DNA of 64,000 nt from positions 62,001 to 126,000 of the forward strand of contig JAHQWL010000023.1 of assembly GCA_029856155.1 (NCBI GenBank), given 5' to 3'. Positions within the stretch are counted from its first letter, which is position 1. Every line of letters starts with the position of its first letter. The stretch comes from Promethearchaeia archaeon. GTDB taxonomy: Archaea > Asgardarchaeota > Lokiarchaeia > Sigyniarchaeales > SOKP01. A program made the translations under genes and the position numbers. Shown piece after piece: positions 8,691-17,518 of this stretch. The notes beneath the pieces are model-generated. The model was not told the origin of the DNA. It did no database searches and saw only the letters and a list, made by a program, of their open reading frames with translations.

Positions 8691-9506
8691 ATGAATCAAA
8701 ATATAGATTACACGAGAGATACACCTAAAATAACATTAATTACAGCTTCTGTTTTTTTGAAATGGTTAACTGAAGGGATTCAAGAGATCTATAATCAATT
8801 TGGAAAGGTATTCGATTTTAAAATCTATTTTCTTAATGATTTGGACTCAGGAAAAATATCAAAAGAGGAAGTTAAAGAAGCTATTTATCAATCTAAAGTT
8901 ATGCTAATTGATATCCGAGGAAATTCTCCAACAGTTGAACTTTTGGTAAAATCTTATGAAGAAATGGAAAAAAATCAACCAGAATTATTTGATACCAAAG
9001 AAATAATCGCATTAGTAGGAGGAAATAGCGAAATAAGAGGTTTAACAAAAATGGGGGCCTTTCAAGCCCGAAAGATACCTTCTCCTCAAAATAGAGAGTA
9101 TAGTATCGATGAAATACCAGATTTAACGAAAGCAGTAAGATTTGGACAAAGAATGACTGAGTTTTTGAAATTTTTAGGAAAAGTGTTCCCTTTTAAATTA
9201 CTCAGACATGCGCGCTATTGGGTCATAATGATGGATTACTGGGTACATGGATTAGGAGGAATCGCTGAGAATCATAAAAACATGCTCCTGTTTCTTTTAA
9301 AGCACTATTTAGGATATAAGAATTTTAAGGTTCCCAAACCAAAAAAGATTCCCTCTTTTGGTATTTATGATCCTCAATTGAATGAATATTTTAATAATAC
9401 TGAAGATTATTTTAGAAAAAAGCCAATAGACCATAATAAACAAACTATAGGAATATTTTTTTATGGAGGATTATACTTTGAACAATCTTTACCTATAGTA
9501 AAATAA
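8691..9506 (+). CDS. cobN: CobN/BchH chelatase large subunit, N-terminal fragment
   Basis: About 271 residues matching the N-terminal region of the ~1250-residue chelatase H subunit. It ends in GIFFYGGLYFEQSLPIVK at a TAA (9504-9506). The next gene resumes in the same frame after a single further codon, so the two together make one normal-length CobN/BchH interrupted inside the helix that follows a conserved strand. Either the TAA is a recent nonsense mutation or sequencing error, or the subunit is made as two chains by termination and restart, or the stop is read through. TTG 8685 is an alternative start. It lies 15 bp after the ChlID gene. Confidence 0.75.
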   Translation: MNQNIDYTRDTPKITLITASVFLKWLTEGIQEIYNQFGKVFDFKIYFLNDLDSGKISKEEVKEAIYQSKVMLIDIRGNSPTVELLVKSYEEMEKNQPELFDTKEIIALVGGNSEIRGLTKMGAFQARKIPSPQNREYSIDEIPDLTKAVRFGQRMTEFLKFLGKVFPFKLLRHARYWVIMMDYWVHGLGGIAENHKNMLLFLLKHYLGYKNFKVPKPKKIPSFGIYDPQLNEYFNNTEDYFRKKPIDHNKQTIGIFFYGGLYFEQSLPIVK

Positions 9507-9509
9507 TTT

Positions 9510-12488
9510 ATGAAAAATTTCTCAGAATTTAATATTCTTCCTGTTTTTTCTGATGTTTTAACAAATGTAGAAGCTTATCAAAAATTATTTTTTAAAGGTG
9601 GAGTAAAATTAATAAGCGCTGTTATTAATCTTCAATATTTTCAGTTAAATGGGGGTCCTTTTGGTGGAGATACCTATATAACAAGGGATTTATTTAAAAA
9701 ATTAGATATCCCACAATTTAATCCAATTATACAATATGATATGCCTTTTGAGGAATATACTAAATCAAATGAAGGAATTAACCCCATTAACCAAGTGATT
9801 GCAATTGTAATGCCCGAATTAGATGGAAGAATAGAAATGATTACTGTTGGCAGTCTTAAAAATTTAGGATATTCTGATGATTTAAAATCCAATATTTTAG
9901 AAGTACAACCAATAATTGAAAATGTTAAATTCTATGCTCAAAGGGTTAAAAAATGGTTATATTTGAGAATAAAAGAAAATTCCGAGAAAAAACTAGCAAT
10001 TATTATTTACAACTATCCTCCTGGAGAAGATAAAATAGGTAATGCTGCATATTTAGATGTGTCTGAGTCAATCAAGAATTTAATAGAAAAATTGATTAAA
10101 GAAGGATACAATACAGAAAAAATTCCTGAAAACAAGAATTTAATGGATTTGTTTATTGATTTTGGTGCTGTAAATACACCAAAATATATGAATATCCAAA
10201 AATATAAAGGACATAAAGTCTCTGTACAAACCTATATTAAATTTTTTAAAAATCTTCCTTCACATCTCCAAGATGAAATTATTGAATATTGGGGACCTCC
10301 ACCAGGTAAGATTATGGTAGACAATTCACATCTCAAATTACCCATTATTCAATTTGGTAATATATATATTTGTCTACAACCCTCCAGAAGTAAAGTATCT
10401 GGAGATCCTAATGAATATCATAATAAGAATTTACCCCCTCATCATCAATATTTCGCTTTTTATCGTTATTTAGAAAATATTTTAAATATAGATGCCATAA
10501 TTCATTTTGGAACTCATGGGACTGCAGAATTTCTTCCAGGCAAGGAATGTGCTGGTTGGATTTATGATTTTAATTTAAACTTAATTAGTAGTATACCAAA
10601 TATTTACTATTATCATATTACAAATACTAGTGAATCAGCTATCGCTAAAAGAAGAAGTAATGCGATTATTATTAATCATGCTGGACCTTCATTCAAAAAC
10701 GCGGGATTGTATCAAGAATTTGCTCAGTTAGAGTTATTAATATCTGAATATCAAAATACAAACCTTTCTTTTAGCCTTAAAAACCAAAAGAACAATAGAA
10801 TCGATGATCTCGAAAAAGAAATTAAATATTTAGCAAAAAATATGAATATTGATTACGAACATATAGCAGAATTGGAAGATAAATTATATAGATATAAAGC
10901 TTCTGTAATTCCCATGGGGCTTCATACATTAGGAAAATCTTATTCTTCTCAACAAAAATTTGATCTAATTCGAATGATTTTATTACACTCAACTGAAAAA
11001 CCGGATTATGTCGAAGAATTTCTTTCTTATTTTAAGAACAAAGAAAAAATTGATGTAAAAAAGGTTAAAAAATACTTAAACACTTTTTTTGAGAGTAATG
11101 CAAATCAATTGTCTTTTGAAGATATAAATCAAAGGTTAGTATCTGAATATAGTATAAGTGAAGAAATAAATCAATTAACAATAAAATGGATATTGTCTTT
11201 AAAAAACAGAATTGAAAATTCTCTTGAATTAGACAATATCATCCATGCTCTGGAAGGAGGATATATTGAGCCAGGATTAGGAGGGGATCCAATCCGTTCT
11301 CCTCATATTTATCCAACTGGAAAAAATTCATATGGTTTTGATCCACGACTAATACCTAATTCTACTGCAATAAAACGAGGAAATGAAATAGCAGAAAAAT
11401 TAATTCAAAATTACAAAACTAATAATAATGAGTGGCCCGAAACTGTTAGTGTAGTACTTTGGGCTTTTGAAACTATGAAAACTGGGGGAGAAACTATTGG
11501 GCAAATTTTTAACTATTTAGGAGTTAAATCCATTAAAAATAAATCCATTTGGACCACTGAATTAGAAATCATACCTTTAGAAGAAATGAATCATCCGAGA
11601 ATCAATGTGATTATTACAATTTGTGGTATCTTTCGAGATACATTTCCTTATCATCTAGAATTAATTAATAAAGCAATTGAATTAGTAGCAGAGCTAAATG
11701 AAGATGTTGAAAATAATTATGTGAAAAAATCGATGTTTACATTGAAACAGAAAGGAGTAGAGAATGTCGAAGCACGTGTATTTGGTCCACCTCCAGGAAA
11801 ATATAATACAAATTTAACAGAGATAATAGCAGCTGGAAAGTGGGATGATGAGACAGAATTGGCAGAAGATTACCTTAAAAATATGAGTTTTGCATATATG
11901 AAGAACCAAAAAGTAAGACAATTAGAAAAGAATTTTAGATTAAATATTAATGAAATTAAATTAATGAGTCAAATAAGAGATTCGAGTGAATATCAAATAA
12001 CAGACTTAGATCACTACTATGAGTTTACTGGAGGATTAGCTCGTACATACAAACAAATTAATGGAAAATACGCAAATGTTTATATAGCAGATTCTTCTAG
12101 TAAAGAAATTAAAATAAATACTTTAAGGGAAAGCATTAAAGAAGGCGCAATAACGCGTTCTTTGAATCCTAAATGGATTAATGGTTTATTAAAGCATAAG
12201 TATCATGGCGGTCAAAAAATAGCTGAAAGAGTAGAAAACTTTCTTGGCTTATCTGCTACAACTCATGAAGTAGATAACTGGATTTGGGATAAAGCATATA
12301 ATCAATATATAGAAAACGAAGAATTGAGAGAAGGTTTAAAGGATAATAACAGGTTTGCAATGATGGACATAATAAAAAATATGCTTCAAGCTAATAACAG
12401 AGGTTATTGGAGTGCTAATGAGGAACAAATAAATAATTTGAAAAAAATTTATCTTGAAATAGAAAATTGGGTTGAATTAAAGTACTAA
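9510..12488 (+). CDS. cobN: CobN/BchH chelatase large subunit, main C-terminal fragment
   Basis: 992 residues covering the rest of the tetrapyrrole- and metal-binding H subunit, with typical family segments such as FGTHGTAEFLPGKE (~340), GPPPGK motifs (~263 and ~755), LEGGYIEPGLGGDP (~580) and W-rich C-terminal repeats. It would bind the tetrapyrrole and the metal while ChlID supplies ATP hydrolysis. The sequence does not decide between cobalt (corrin) and magnesium. It starts at ATG 9510, one codon after the in-frame TAA of the upstream fragment and without an SD of its own, so reinitiation would be needed if that stop is real. Confidence 0.8.
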   Translation: MKNFSEFNILPVFSDVLTNVEAYQKLFFKGGVKLISAVINLQYFQLNGGPFGGDTYITRDLFKKLDIPQFNPIIQYDMPFEEYTKSNEGINPINQVIAIVMPELDGRIEMITVGSLKNLGYSDDLKSNILEVQPIIENVKFYAQRVKKWLYLRIKENSEKKLAIIIYNYPPGEDKIGNAAYLDVSESIKNLIEKLIKEGYNTEKIPENKNLMDLFIDFGAVNTPKYMNIQKYKGHKVSVQTYIKFFKNLPSHLQDEIIEYWGPPPGKIMVDNSHLKLPIIQFGNIYICLQPSRSKVSGDPNEYHNKNLPPHHQYFAFYRYLENILNIDAIIHFGTHGTAEFLPGKECAGWIYDFNLNLISSIPNIYYYHITNTSESAIAKRRSNAIIINHAGPSFKNAGLYQEFAQLELLISEYQNTNLSFSLKNQKNNRIDDLEKEIKYLAKNMNIDYEHIAELEDKLYRYKASVIPMGLHTLGKSYSSQQKFDLIRMILLHSTEKPDYVEEFLSYFKNKEKIDVKKVKKYLNTFFESNANQLSFEDINQRLVSEYSISEEINQLTIKWILSLKNRIENSLELDNIIHALEGGYIEPGLGGDPIRSPHIYPTGKNSYGFDPRLIPNSTAIKRGNEIAEKLIQNYKTNNNEWPETVSVVLWAFETMKTGGETIGQIFNYLGVKSIKNKSIWTTELEIIPLEEMNHPRINVIITICGIFRDTFPYHLELINKAIELVAELNEDVENNYVKKSMFTLKQKGVENVEARVFGPPPGKYNTNLTEIIAAGKWDDETELAEDYLKNMSFAYMKNQKVRQLEKNFRLNINEIKLMSQIRDSSEYQITDLDHYYEFTGGLARTYKQINGKYANVYIADSSSKEIKINTLRESIKEGAITRSLNPKWINGLLKHKYHGGQKIAERVENFLGLSATTHEVDNWIWDKAYNQYIENEELREGLKDNNRFAMMDIIKNMLQANNRGYWSANEEQINNLKKIYLEIENWVELKY

Positions 12489-12507
12489 TTTATCTAAATT
12501 ATTGATA

Positions 12508-13419
12508 TTATACTAAATGATGAAATTCTTCAGCATTAATAATGACTTCTTTTAAAATTTGAAAGTTTTTATCCTCTCCATGAATTAAAAATATCTTATT
12601 TTTGATTGGAATTGCTGCTTCTTTTCCGATTAAAACCCATTCTTCTTTAGTTAAATTTCTAACTATTGAACCTTCTTTAAATTTAATATAAACTAATGCT
12701 CCTAAAAAACCATTAAATTTAGTTTCTTCAAGTTTCACATCTTCAAAGTCGGGAATTTCATTATTTTTACCTTCATTTTTAATCTCATATTCAGTCTTAC
12801 TCAATAGCAAGTTCAAATTAGCTTGAATTAAATTATTATCATTCTCTATATTTCTTTTATGATTATACTCGAAAATGATGAGACCACATTCCTGTGTAAA
12901 TGTTCCTTTATGACCTATCAGTTCATAATCATATACTATTCGACCTAAAGATTCTGAATGTTCGATAACTTCTGATTTAACTTTCCACCTCTTTGAAATA
13001 AGAGGTTCTATGTATTTTTGAGAACCAGGATGAATAGTATCAATCGTTAACTCTTTTTTTTCTTGATATAGTTTATCTAGAGTATCGCCAATATACAACC
13101 TCTTTTGTTTTAGTTTCTCAATCTTTACTTCCAAATTATCTACTATTTCATTAAAAATTTCCAATGGGGGTTTAGCTATAAATTTCATCCTTCGAGGTTG
13201 TTTCCTTATTTCTAAAATCTCAATCCAACCTTTATCACTTAGTTTTTCTAATATTCCATATAATGTTGTACGTGCAATTTGAAGATTATATTTTAATCTT
13301 CCTACCATATCACCATTATGCCCTCTTTCAACTAGTGCTAAATAGACTGTAGCTTCGTCAGCAGTTAAACCAAAATCTTGTAAATCTTGAATATATATTT
13401 CTTTTTCCTTATCTTTCAT
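12508..13419 (-). CDS. TrmB-family transcriptional regulator
   Basis: This 303-residue protein has an N-terminal TrmB-type winged helix (residues ~8-75: DFGLTADEATVYLALVERG, then ARTTLYGILEKLSDKGWI), a coiled linker (~95-125) and a C-terminal domain that resembles the one in the roadblock-TrmB protein at 19913-21163 (shared CGLIIFEYN and AIPIKNKIF). The two are paralogs. It is divergent from a methyltransferase gene, and two perfect inverted repeats lie between them, so it probably controls that promoter and its own. Its ligand is unknown. Confidence 0.8.
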   Translation of the reverse strand: MKDKEKEIYIQDLQDFGLTADEATVYLALVERGHNGDMVGRLKYNLQIARTTLYGILEKLSDKGWIEILEIRKQPRRMKFIAKPPLEIFNEIVDNLEVKIEKLKQKRLYIGDTLDKLYQEKKELTIDTIHPGSQKYIEPLISKRWKVKSEVIEHSESLGRIVYDYELIGHKGTFTQECGLIIFEYNHKRNIENDNNLIQANLNLLLSKTEYEIKNEGKNNEIPDFEDVKLEETKFNGFLGALVYIKFKEGSIVRNLTKEEWVLIGKEAAIPIKNKIFLIHGEDKNFQILKEVIINAEEFHHLV

Positions 13420-13473
13420 ACTTTTTCATAAATTATATAATAATTAATTAACCTTTTTTATTATATAAATATG

Positions 13474-13493
13474 TTGTCGAGATAGGACGACAA
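13474..13493. promoter_or_regulatory. inverted repeat TTGTCG…CGACAA
   Basis: Perfect 6-bp arms (13474-13479 and 13488-13493) with an 8-bp spacer, GC-rich against its surroundings, in the divergent trmB/methyltransferase region. Candidate TrmB operator. Confidence 0.4.
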
Positions 13494-13522
13494 TAAGAAT
13501 TTATTTAAATAGAATTCTTATT
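13492..13522. promoter_or_regulatory. inverted repeat around the methyltransferase TATA element
   Basis: Perfect 10-bp arms AATAAGAATT (13492-13501) and AATTCTTATT (13513-13522) flank an 11-bp spacer containing TTTAAATA, the likely TATA box for the plus-strand methyltransferase. A protein bound here would cover the promoter, which fits a repressor. Confidence 0.45.
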
Positions 13523-13557
13523 TTTGTTTATTTAGATAATTTAAAAATTGAAATGAG

Positions 13558-14259
13558 ATGATAATTGTGAGTAAAAGTAAAAAAATATGTGAAAGAATCC
13601 CTGAAGGTGAAGCAATATTAGATCAGATTGACTTCACAACAGAAGAATATAGTGAAGCATGCAGAAAAATGGAAGGAGAATATCGGCGTTTGATAAATTT
13701 TATATTTAAAAAACTTGATATTAAAGAAAATTCAAAAATTTTAGAGATCGGGCCAGGACCAGGATGGATTGGAATTATGATGGCAAAACAAGATCCTTCA
13801 CTGACAATAATTGGAATTGAACTTTCTAAAGATATGATGCGTGTAGCTAATAAAAACATAAGAAAGGAAGGTATTGATGATCGAATTTCTTATATTCACG
13901 GAAATGCTGAAAATATGTATCAATTTTTAGATAACACATTCGATGTTGTTTTTGGAAATGGTACCCTTCATCATTGGGAAAATCCAGTGAAAATTATTAA
14001 CGAAATTTTTAGAGTTCTTAAACCAAATGGAATTTTTTGTATTTCTGATGGTCGTCGAGACATAAGATTAGGAGCAAAAGTAATTTTTCATACAATGAAA
14101 TGGTTTATCCCTAAATTTATGAGAATTGGTTGGAAAACTTCGATAAATGCGGGATACACACCTGAAGAATTAACAGAAATATTAGATCAATCAGATCTAA
14201 AAGGAAAATATGAGTTAAAAACTGATCTTTTTGATCTATTAGTTTATAATAAAACTTAA
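13558..14259 (+). CDS. class I SAM-dependent methyltransferase
   Basis: A 233-residue Rossmann methyltransferase: motif I ILEIGPGPGW (~60-69), acidic loop GIELS, motif II/III region FDVVFGNGTLHHW (~128) and a post-motif FRVLKPNGIF. The substrate is unknown; the fold is that of small-molecule (UbiE/ArsM-like) methyltransferases. It is first in a pair with an AbrB-like gene 20 bp downstream and divergent from trmB. An in-frame GTG at 13567 is an alternative start. Confidence 0.8.
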   Translation: MIIVSKSKKICERIPEGEAILDQIDFTTEEYSEACRKMEGEYRRLINFIFKKLDIKENSKILEIGPGPGWIGIMMAKQDPSLTIIGIELSKDMMRVANKNIRKEGIDDRISYIHGNAENMYQFLDNTFDVVFGNGTLHHWENPVKIINEIFRVLKPNGIFCISDGRRDIRLGAKVIFHTMKWFIPKFMRIGWKTSINAGYTPEELTEILDQSDLKGKYELKTDLFDLLVYNKT

Positions 14260-14279
14260 TTTAAAAAAGGGCAGAACAA

Positions 14280-14747
14280 ATGCCGCAAATTGTAAAGGGA
14301 GGTAAGCACTTATTTGGATGGTCAAGAGTAGGAAATCAAGGTAAAATTAACATTCCTCCCGAAGCTTTTAATGAGTATAATTTAAAACTGGAGAAATACG
14401 CAATCTTATTTTCAGGTAGTAAAACTTCAGGTGGATTTGGATTAAGTTCTGTGAGGATTTTAGAAAATTCTATCATGAAAGAACTAATAGATAAAAACTC
14501 TTCACTAGCTAATTATAGGATACCTGAGGGAGAGTTTATTGAATTTAAAAATAAAAAGTACTGTTGGGTAGCAATCCAAAAAGATAGTAGTATAAATCTA
14601 CCAGAAAAAACTTTACACGCTTTTGGAATTAATAAAAATGATGATTTGCTTTCTGGAAGGGGTAGCCATTTAGCTATCGGATTTATCGCAAAAGGACCAA
14701 TCTTTAAAGAAGCAAAAAAACATCCTGAAATAAAGGTCTTTGAATAA
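14280..14747 (+). CDS. AbrB-like protein, probably two swapped-hairpin units
   Basis: A 155-residue protein with two AbrB/SpoVT-type units: GKINIPPEAFNEYNL (~20-35), and a weaker copy with SSINLPEKTLHAFGINKNDDLL (~100-122). Each resembles the strand-proline-helix pattern of AbrB beta-hairpin domains. It may bind DNA or regulate the methyltransferase encoded upstream. A related tandem AbrB protein pairs with another methyltransferase at 17519-18488. Confidence 0.65.
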   Translation: MPQIVKGGKHLFGWSRVGNQGKINIPPEAFNEYNLKLEKYAILFSGSKTSGGFGLSSVRILENSIMKELIDKNSSLANYRIPEGEFIEFKNKKYCWVAIQKDSSINLPEKTLHAFGINKNDDLLSGRGSHLAIGFIAKGPIFKEAKKHPEIKVFE

Positions 14748-14821
14748 TAGTTGAAAAATTATCATTTAATTAAAAATTTCATCATTTAAAAATAAAAAAA
14801 ACTTAAGTTTTGATTTTTAGT

Positions 14822-15610
14822 CTATCCCCGAAATCTTTTTTGCAGAGTCTTTCCATGTAGAAAGAATGACAGGAATAAAAAAATAAATCCAAACAGCAAT
14901 AAAATTGTAAAATCGAATAATAATCCACAAGTACCAAATGAACTATTTCCTCCTAATCCTGTATTAATTATATCAATAAAATAAGTTAATGGAGATATAA
15001 CAGCTAGTGGAGTCGAACTTATTGGCATAAAAAGAGGACTGATAAATATTAATGGAAATTTAATTAGAAATGTTAAAATCATTGTATTTGCTGGTATATC
15101 GGTTGGAGGTACTGATAATATCAAACTAAAACTCGAAAAAGAAAAAGCTGCTACAATTATACCGATAATGACAATTAATAAATCTATGGAAACTTGGATG
15201 GATAAGAAGATTATCCCTAATACAAGAGGAACCAAAGAAAATAATACTCCAAAAATCGAAGAACCCCAAACACTGCCTAATAAGACAGTTTTGATTGAGA
15301 TGGGACATGTTATTAATCTTTCAAGAGTTTGTTGTCTCGTTTCCCATGGAAATACAACAGGTCCGATGGATGTAGATGTTAAAAATAAAACCATGGCCAT
15401 TAATCCAGAAATCATATAAATTGGCTCAATATTTCGCCCAATTGTAAAAGCAAAAAAAAGGATGACTGGAAATAATATTCCTTGAATTACGACTGGACCT
15501 TTATTATAATAAATTCTGAAATCTTTCTTCGCAATAGCAAAAGATCTTCTTATTTGAGTAATTATTTTTTTAATTTTAGATTGTTCTAATATAAAAGCTT
15601 TTTCGTTAAT
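14822..15610 (-). CDS. ABC-2 type transporter permease
   Basis: About 262 residues with six hydrophobic segments, the ABC-2 permease pattern; it would pair with the ATPase encoded just upstream to export an unknown substrate. The start is notable. The ATPase gene ends in GAG GGA GGT GGA TAA, which contains a strong SD, then one base, then ATT at 15610-15608, 5 nt after AGGTGG. I therefore propose an AUU start. The only upstream ATG (15646) lies inside the ATPase gene, has no SD, and would put this SD within the coding region. Confidence 0.8.
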   Translation of the reverse strand: MNEKAFILEQSKIKKIITQIRRSFAIAKKDFRIYYNKGPVVIQGILFPVILFFAFTIGRNIEPIYMISGLMAMVLFLTSTSIGPVVFPWETRQQTLERLITCPISIKTVLLGSVWGSSIFGVLFSLVPLVLGIIFLSIQVSIDLLIVIIGIIVAAFSFSSFSLILSVPPTDIPANTMILTFLIKFPLIFISPLFMPISSTPLAVISPLTYFIDIINTGLGGNSSFGTCGLLFDFTILLLFGFIFLFLSFFLHGKTLQKRFRG

Positions 15611-15611
15611 C

Positions 15612-16595
15612 TTATCCACCTCCCTCAATAATTTTGAGAAAAGCATCTTCTAAAGTTGGCTGGTGAGTATTTAATTGAGTTATTTTTAGGTTATTCAATT
15701 TAGCATGGTTAACTATTTCATGTAATGCATCGTTCACATCTTCCACAATAATATGATAACCATCTTTTATTTCTTGCACTTCTTTAACGGTCATTAGATT
15801 TTTAATCCCTTTTATTTGTTGTGCATTCTCGTAATAACAATCAATTGCGAGATAGTCTTGAGTTAATTTTTTTAAATTATCGGGGGTATCCAACCTAATA
15901 ATGTGTCCATTATTAATTATGGCTATTCTATCACAGAGCTCATTAGCAACACCCATATCATGTGTCGTTAAAAATATAGTCATTCCTCTTTTGTTATAAT
16001 CTTTGATTAATTGTTTGATTACACGAGCAGATTGAATATCTAATCCACTTACAGGCTCATCTAGAAATAATAATTTTGGTTTATTCATTAACGCCATACA
16101 TAATAATAATCTTTGTTTCATTCCTTTGGAATACTTTTTTGCTTTGAAATGACGCTTTTCAAACAGTTCAAACTTCTTAAGTAAAATTTCGGCACGATTT
16201 AGATTTTCCTTTTTATGAATTCCATATAACTCTCCAATGAATGTTAAATTTTGAAGGGCAGTGAGATCCATATATACATTTGCCATCTCGGGAACATTAC
16301 CGATTATTTGTTTTATTGGTATTGGATGGTTCCATATATCTTCTCCAAATATCTTAATTCTTCCTTTAGTAGGTTTTAATACGCCTGTTAACGATCTAAT
16401 AGTAGTGGTTTTCCCTGCCCCATTTGGCCCTAAAAAACCAAAAATTTCTCTTTCTTTTACTACAAAACTAATATTGTCTATAGCCTGAACAGTTTTATCT
16501 TTACTCTTTTGAATTTCCTTACTCTTTCTACTTTTTTTTCCTTGTTTAGCTATTTTAAAATATTTTGATAAGTTATTTACTGTTATTGCATTCAT
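15612..16595 (-). CDS. ABC transporter ATP-binding protein
   Basis: About 327 residues: Walker A GPNGAGKTT, signature YSKGMKQRL, Walker B LLFLDEPVSGLD and switch TTHD, followed by a C-terminal ~90-residue domain typical of DrrA/NatA-like exporters. A charged N-terminal insertion of Lys/Ser precedes the first strand pair. It powers the adjacent permease. The start is ATG 16595, exactly 5 nt after AGGTGA; the GTG at 16604 is part of that SD. It serves as an internal calibration for the SD spacing used elsewhere in this window. Confidence 0.9.
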   Translation of the reverse strand: MNAITVNNLSKYFKIAKQGKKSRKSKEIQKSKDKTVQAIDNISFVVKEREIFGFLGPNGAGKTTTIRSLTGVLKPTKGRIKIFGEDIWNHPIPIKQIIGNVPEMANVYMDLTALQNLTFIGELYGIHKKENLNRAEILLKKFELFEKRHFKAKKYSKGMKQRLLLCMALMNKPKLLFLDEPVSGLDIQSARVIKQLIKDYNKRGMTIFLTTHDMGVANELCDRIAIINNGHIIRLDTPDNLKKLTQDYLAIDCYYENAQQIKGIKNLMTVKEVQEIKDGYHIIVEDVNDALHEIVNHAKLNNLKITQLNTHQPTLEDAFLKIIEGGG

Positions 16596-16646
16596 AATTA
16601 TCACCTTTAGAAATAAAATGAAAAATAATTAAGAGATTAATTAGAG

Positions 16647-16802
16647 CTACTCATCCTTATCTAAAAGCTCTATATGTTTGAACAACTCTGAAAGTGATTG
16701 ATCACCATGATACTTAATAACCTGATTTATAGAACAACCGTTTGGATGATTCTTCTTAATTTCTGGATGTGAACAATCACACTCTTGTTCTTTTATTTTC
16801 AC
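16647..16802 (-). CDS. small Cys/His-rich protein upstream of the ABC exporter
   Basis: A 51-residue ORF (GTG start at 16802, TGGTGA 3 nt upstream) with a CDCSHPE segment and a further Cys (NGCS), enough for a metal or redox centre. It reads into the ABC transporter genes 51 bp downstream, so it is probably the first gene of that operon, and it is divergent from the ArsR-type regulator. I recognise no family. A metal-sensing or metal-delivery role is inference. Confidence 0.55.
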   Translation of the reverse strand: MKIKEQECDCSHPEIKKNHPNGCSINQVIKYHGDQSLSELFKHIELLDKDE

Positions 16803-16861
16803 TTTTCACCATTTATTGCTTTATTATACTAGGTTTAATAATTCAATTTAAAATTTATTTA

Positions 16862-16880
16862 GTTAAATATTGAATTTAAC
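16862..16880. promoter_or_regulatory. palindrome, candidate ArsR operator
   Basis: GTTAAAT (16862-16868) and ATTTAAC (16874-16880) are perfect 7-bp arms around ATTGA. The site lies midway between the divergent Cys-rich/ABC operon and the ArsR-type gene, the expected place for a repressor of both. Confidence 0.5.
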
Positions 16881-16950
16881 CAATCAAAATTTTTATTTAA
16901 ATATTTCTTATTTTATATTATAGTCATAAAGATTAGAAAATTAAGATGTT

Positions 16951-17301
16951 ATGAAAGAAATTGAACTCTCTGAAATAGAAGATTACGTACGTCCATTACA
17001 CTGTGGAATTCGATGGAAAATAATTGAATATTTAAGAGATGATCCAAAATCTTCTGATGAGATCTTTAATCATTTAAATGAGTTAAGAGAAAAAGTAGCA
17101 GAGGAAATGAAGTATTGTAAAGGAGAATGCAATCATGTTATAAAAAAAAAGTTGAAAAAACCTACATTATATTATCATTTGAGAGAATTAGAATCAGTTG
17201 GAATCATTTTAATGGAAGAATACAAACCTAGCGAACAAAAAAGAGCTCCAGAAAAAGTTTGGAACTTGATTATGGAGAAATTAATCATAAATTTAAAATA
17301 A
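16951..17301 (+). CDS. ArsR-type winged-helix regulator
   Basis: This 116-residue protein has an ArsR-like winged helix: an N-terminal helix region (CGIRWKIIEYLRDDPKSSDEI), recognition helix region TLYYHLRELESVGII (~77-91) and a wing. An insertion between them carries CKGEC, where two cysteines could hold a metal or sense thiol state. It is divergent from the ABC exporter operon with a palindrome between, so it probably represses the exporter and itself. Confidence 0.75.
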   Translation: MKEIELSEIEDYVRPLHCGIRWKIIEYLRDDPKSSDEIFNHLNELREKVAEEMKYCKGECNHVIKKKLKKPTLYYHLRELESVGIILMEEYKPSEQKRAPEKVWNLIMEKLIINLK

Positions 17302-17452
17302 ATGTCTGCTTTTTCATCAATTCTGAAGAATACTAACCGCAATAGAATCATTCTTTAATCTATTTTGTAGTATATTCGATAATTATATACTAATAGAATT
17401 CAAAATTATGATTTATTTTCTTTTCATCAATACATTTAAATAGTATGATTCG

Positions 17453-17504
17453 TATGATCATATTAATATGATCATACTTATATGATCATATCAATATGAA
17501 TCTT
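17453..17504. promoter_or_regulatory. 14-bp iterated palindromes TATGATCATA upstream of the AbrB gene
   Basis: The 10-bp palindrome TATGATCATA occurs exactly at 17453-17462, 17467-17476 and 17481-17490, with a half-copy (TATGAATCTT) at 17495, all at a 14-bp period. A degenerate TATGATTCG lies at 17444. A TATA-like TTTAAATAG (17436-17444) is just upstream, so the array covers the predicted transcription start of the tandem AbrB gene. I infer cooperative autoregulation by the AbrB protein. Confidence 0.7.
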
Positions 17505-17518
17505 AAAAGGTGATTAAA

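Noticed and set aside
8691..12488. UAA in cobN as a reassigned sense codon
   Set aside because: UAA ends many intact genes in this window (for example SDR and pyk), so the code is not changed genome-wide.
17444..17504. CRISPR-like array
   Set aside because: The 14-bp periodic palindromes have no spacers and sit at a promoter, so they are operators, not CRISPR repeats.
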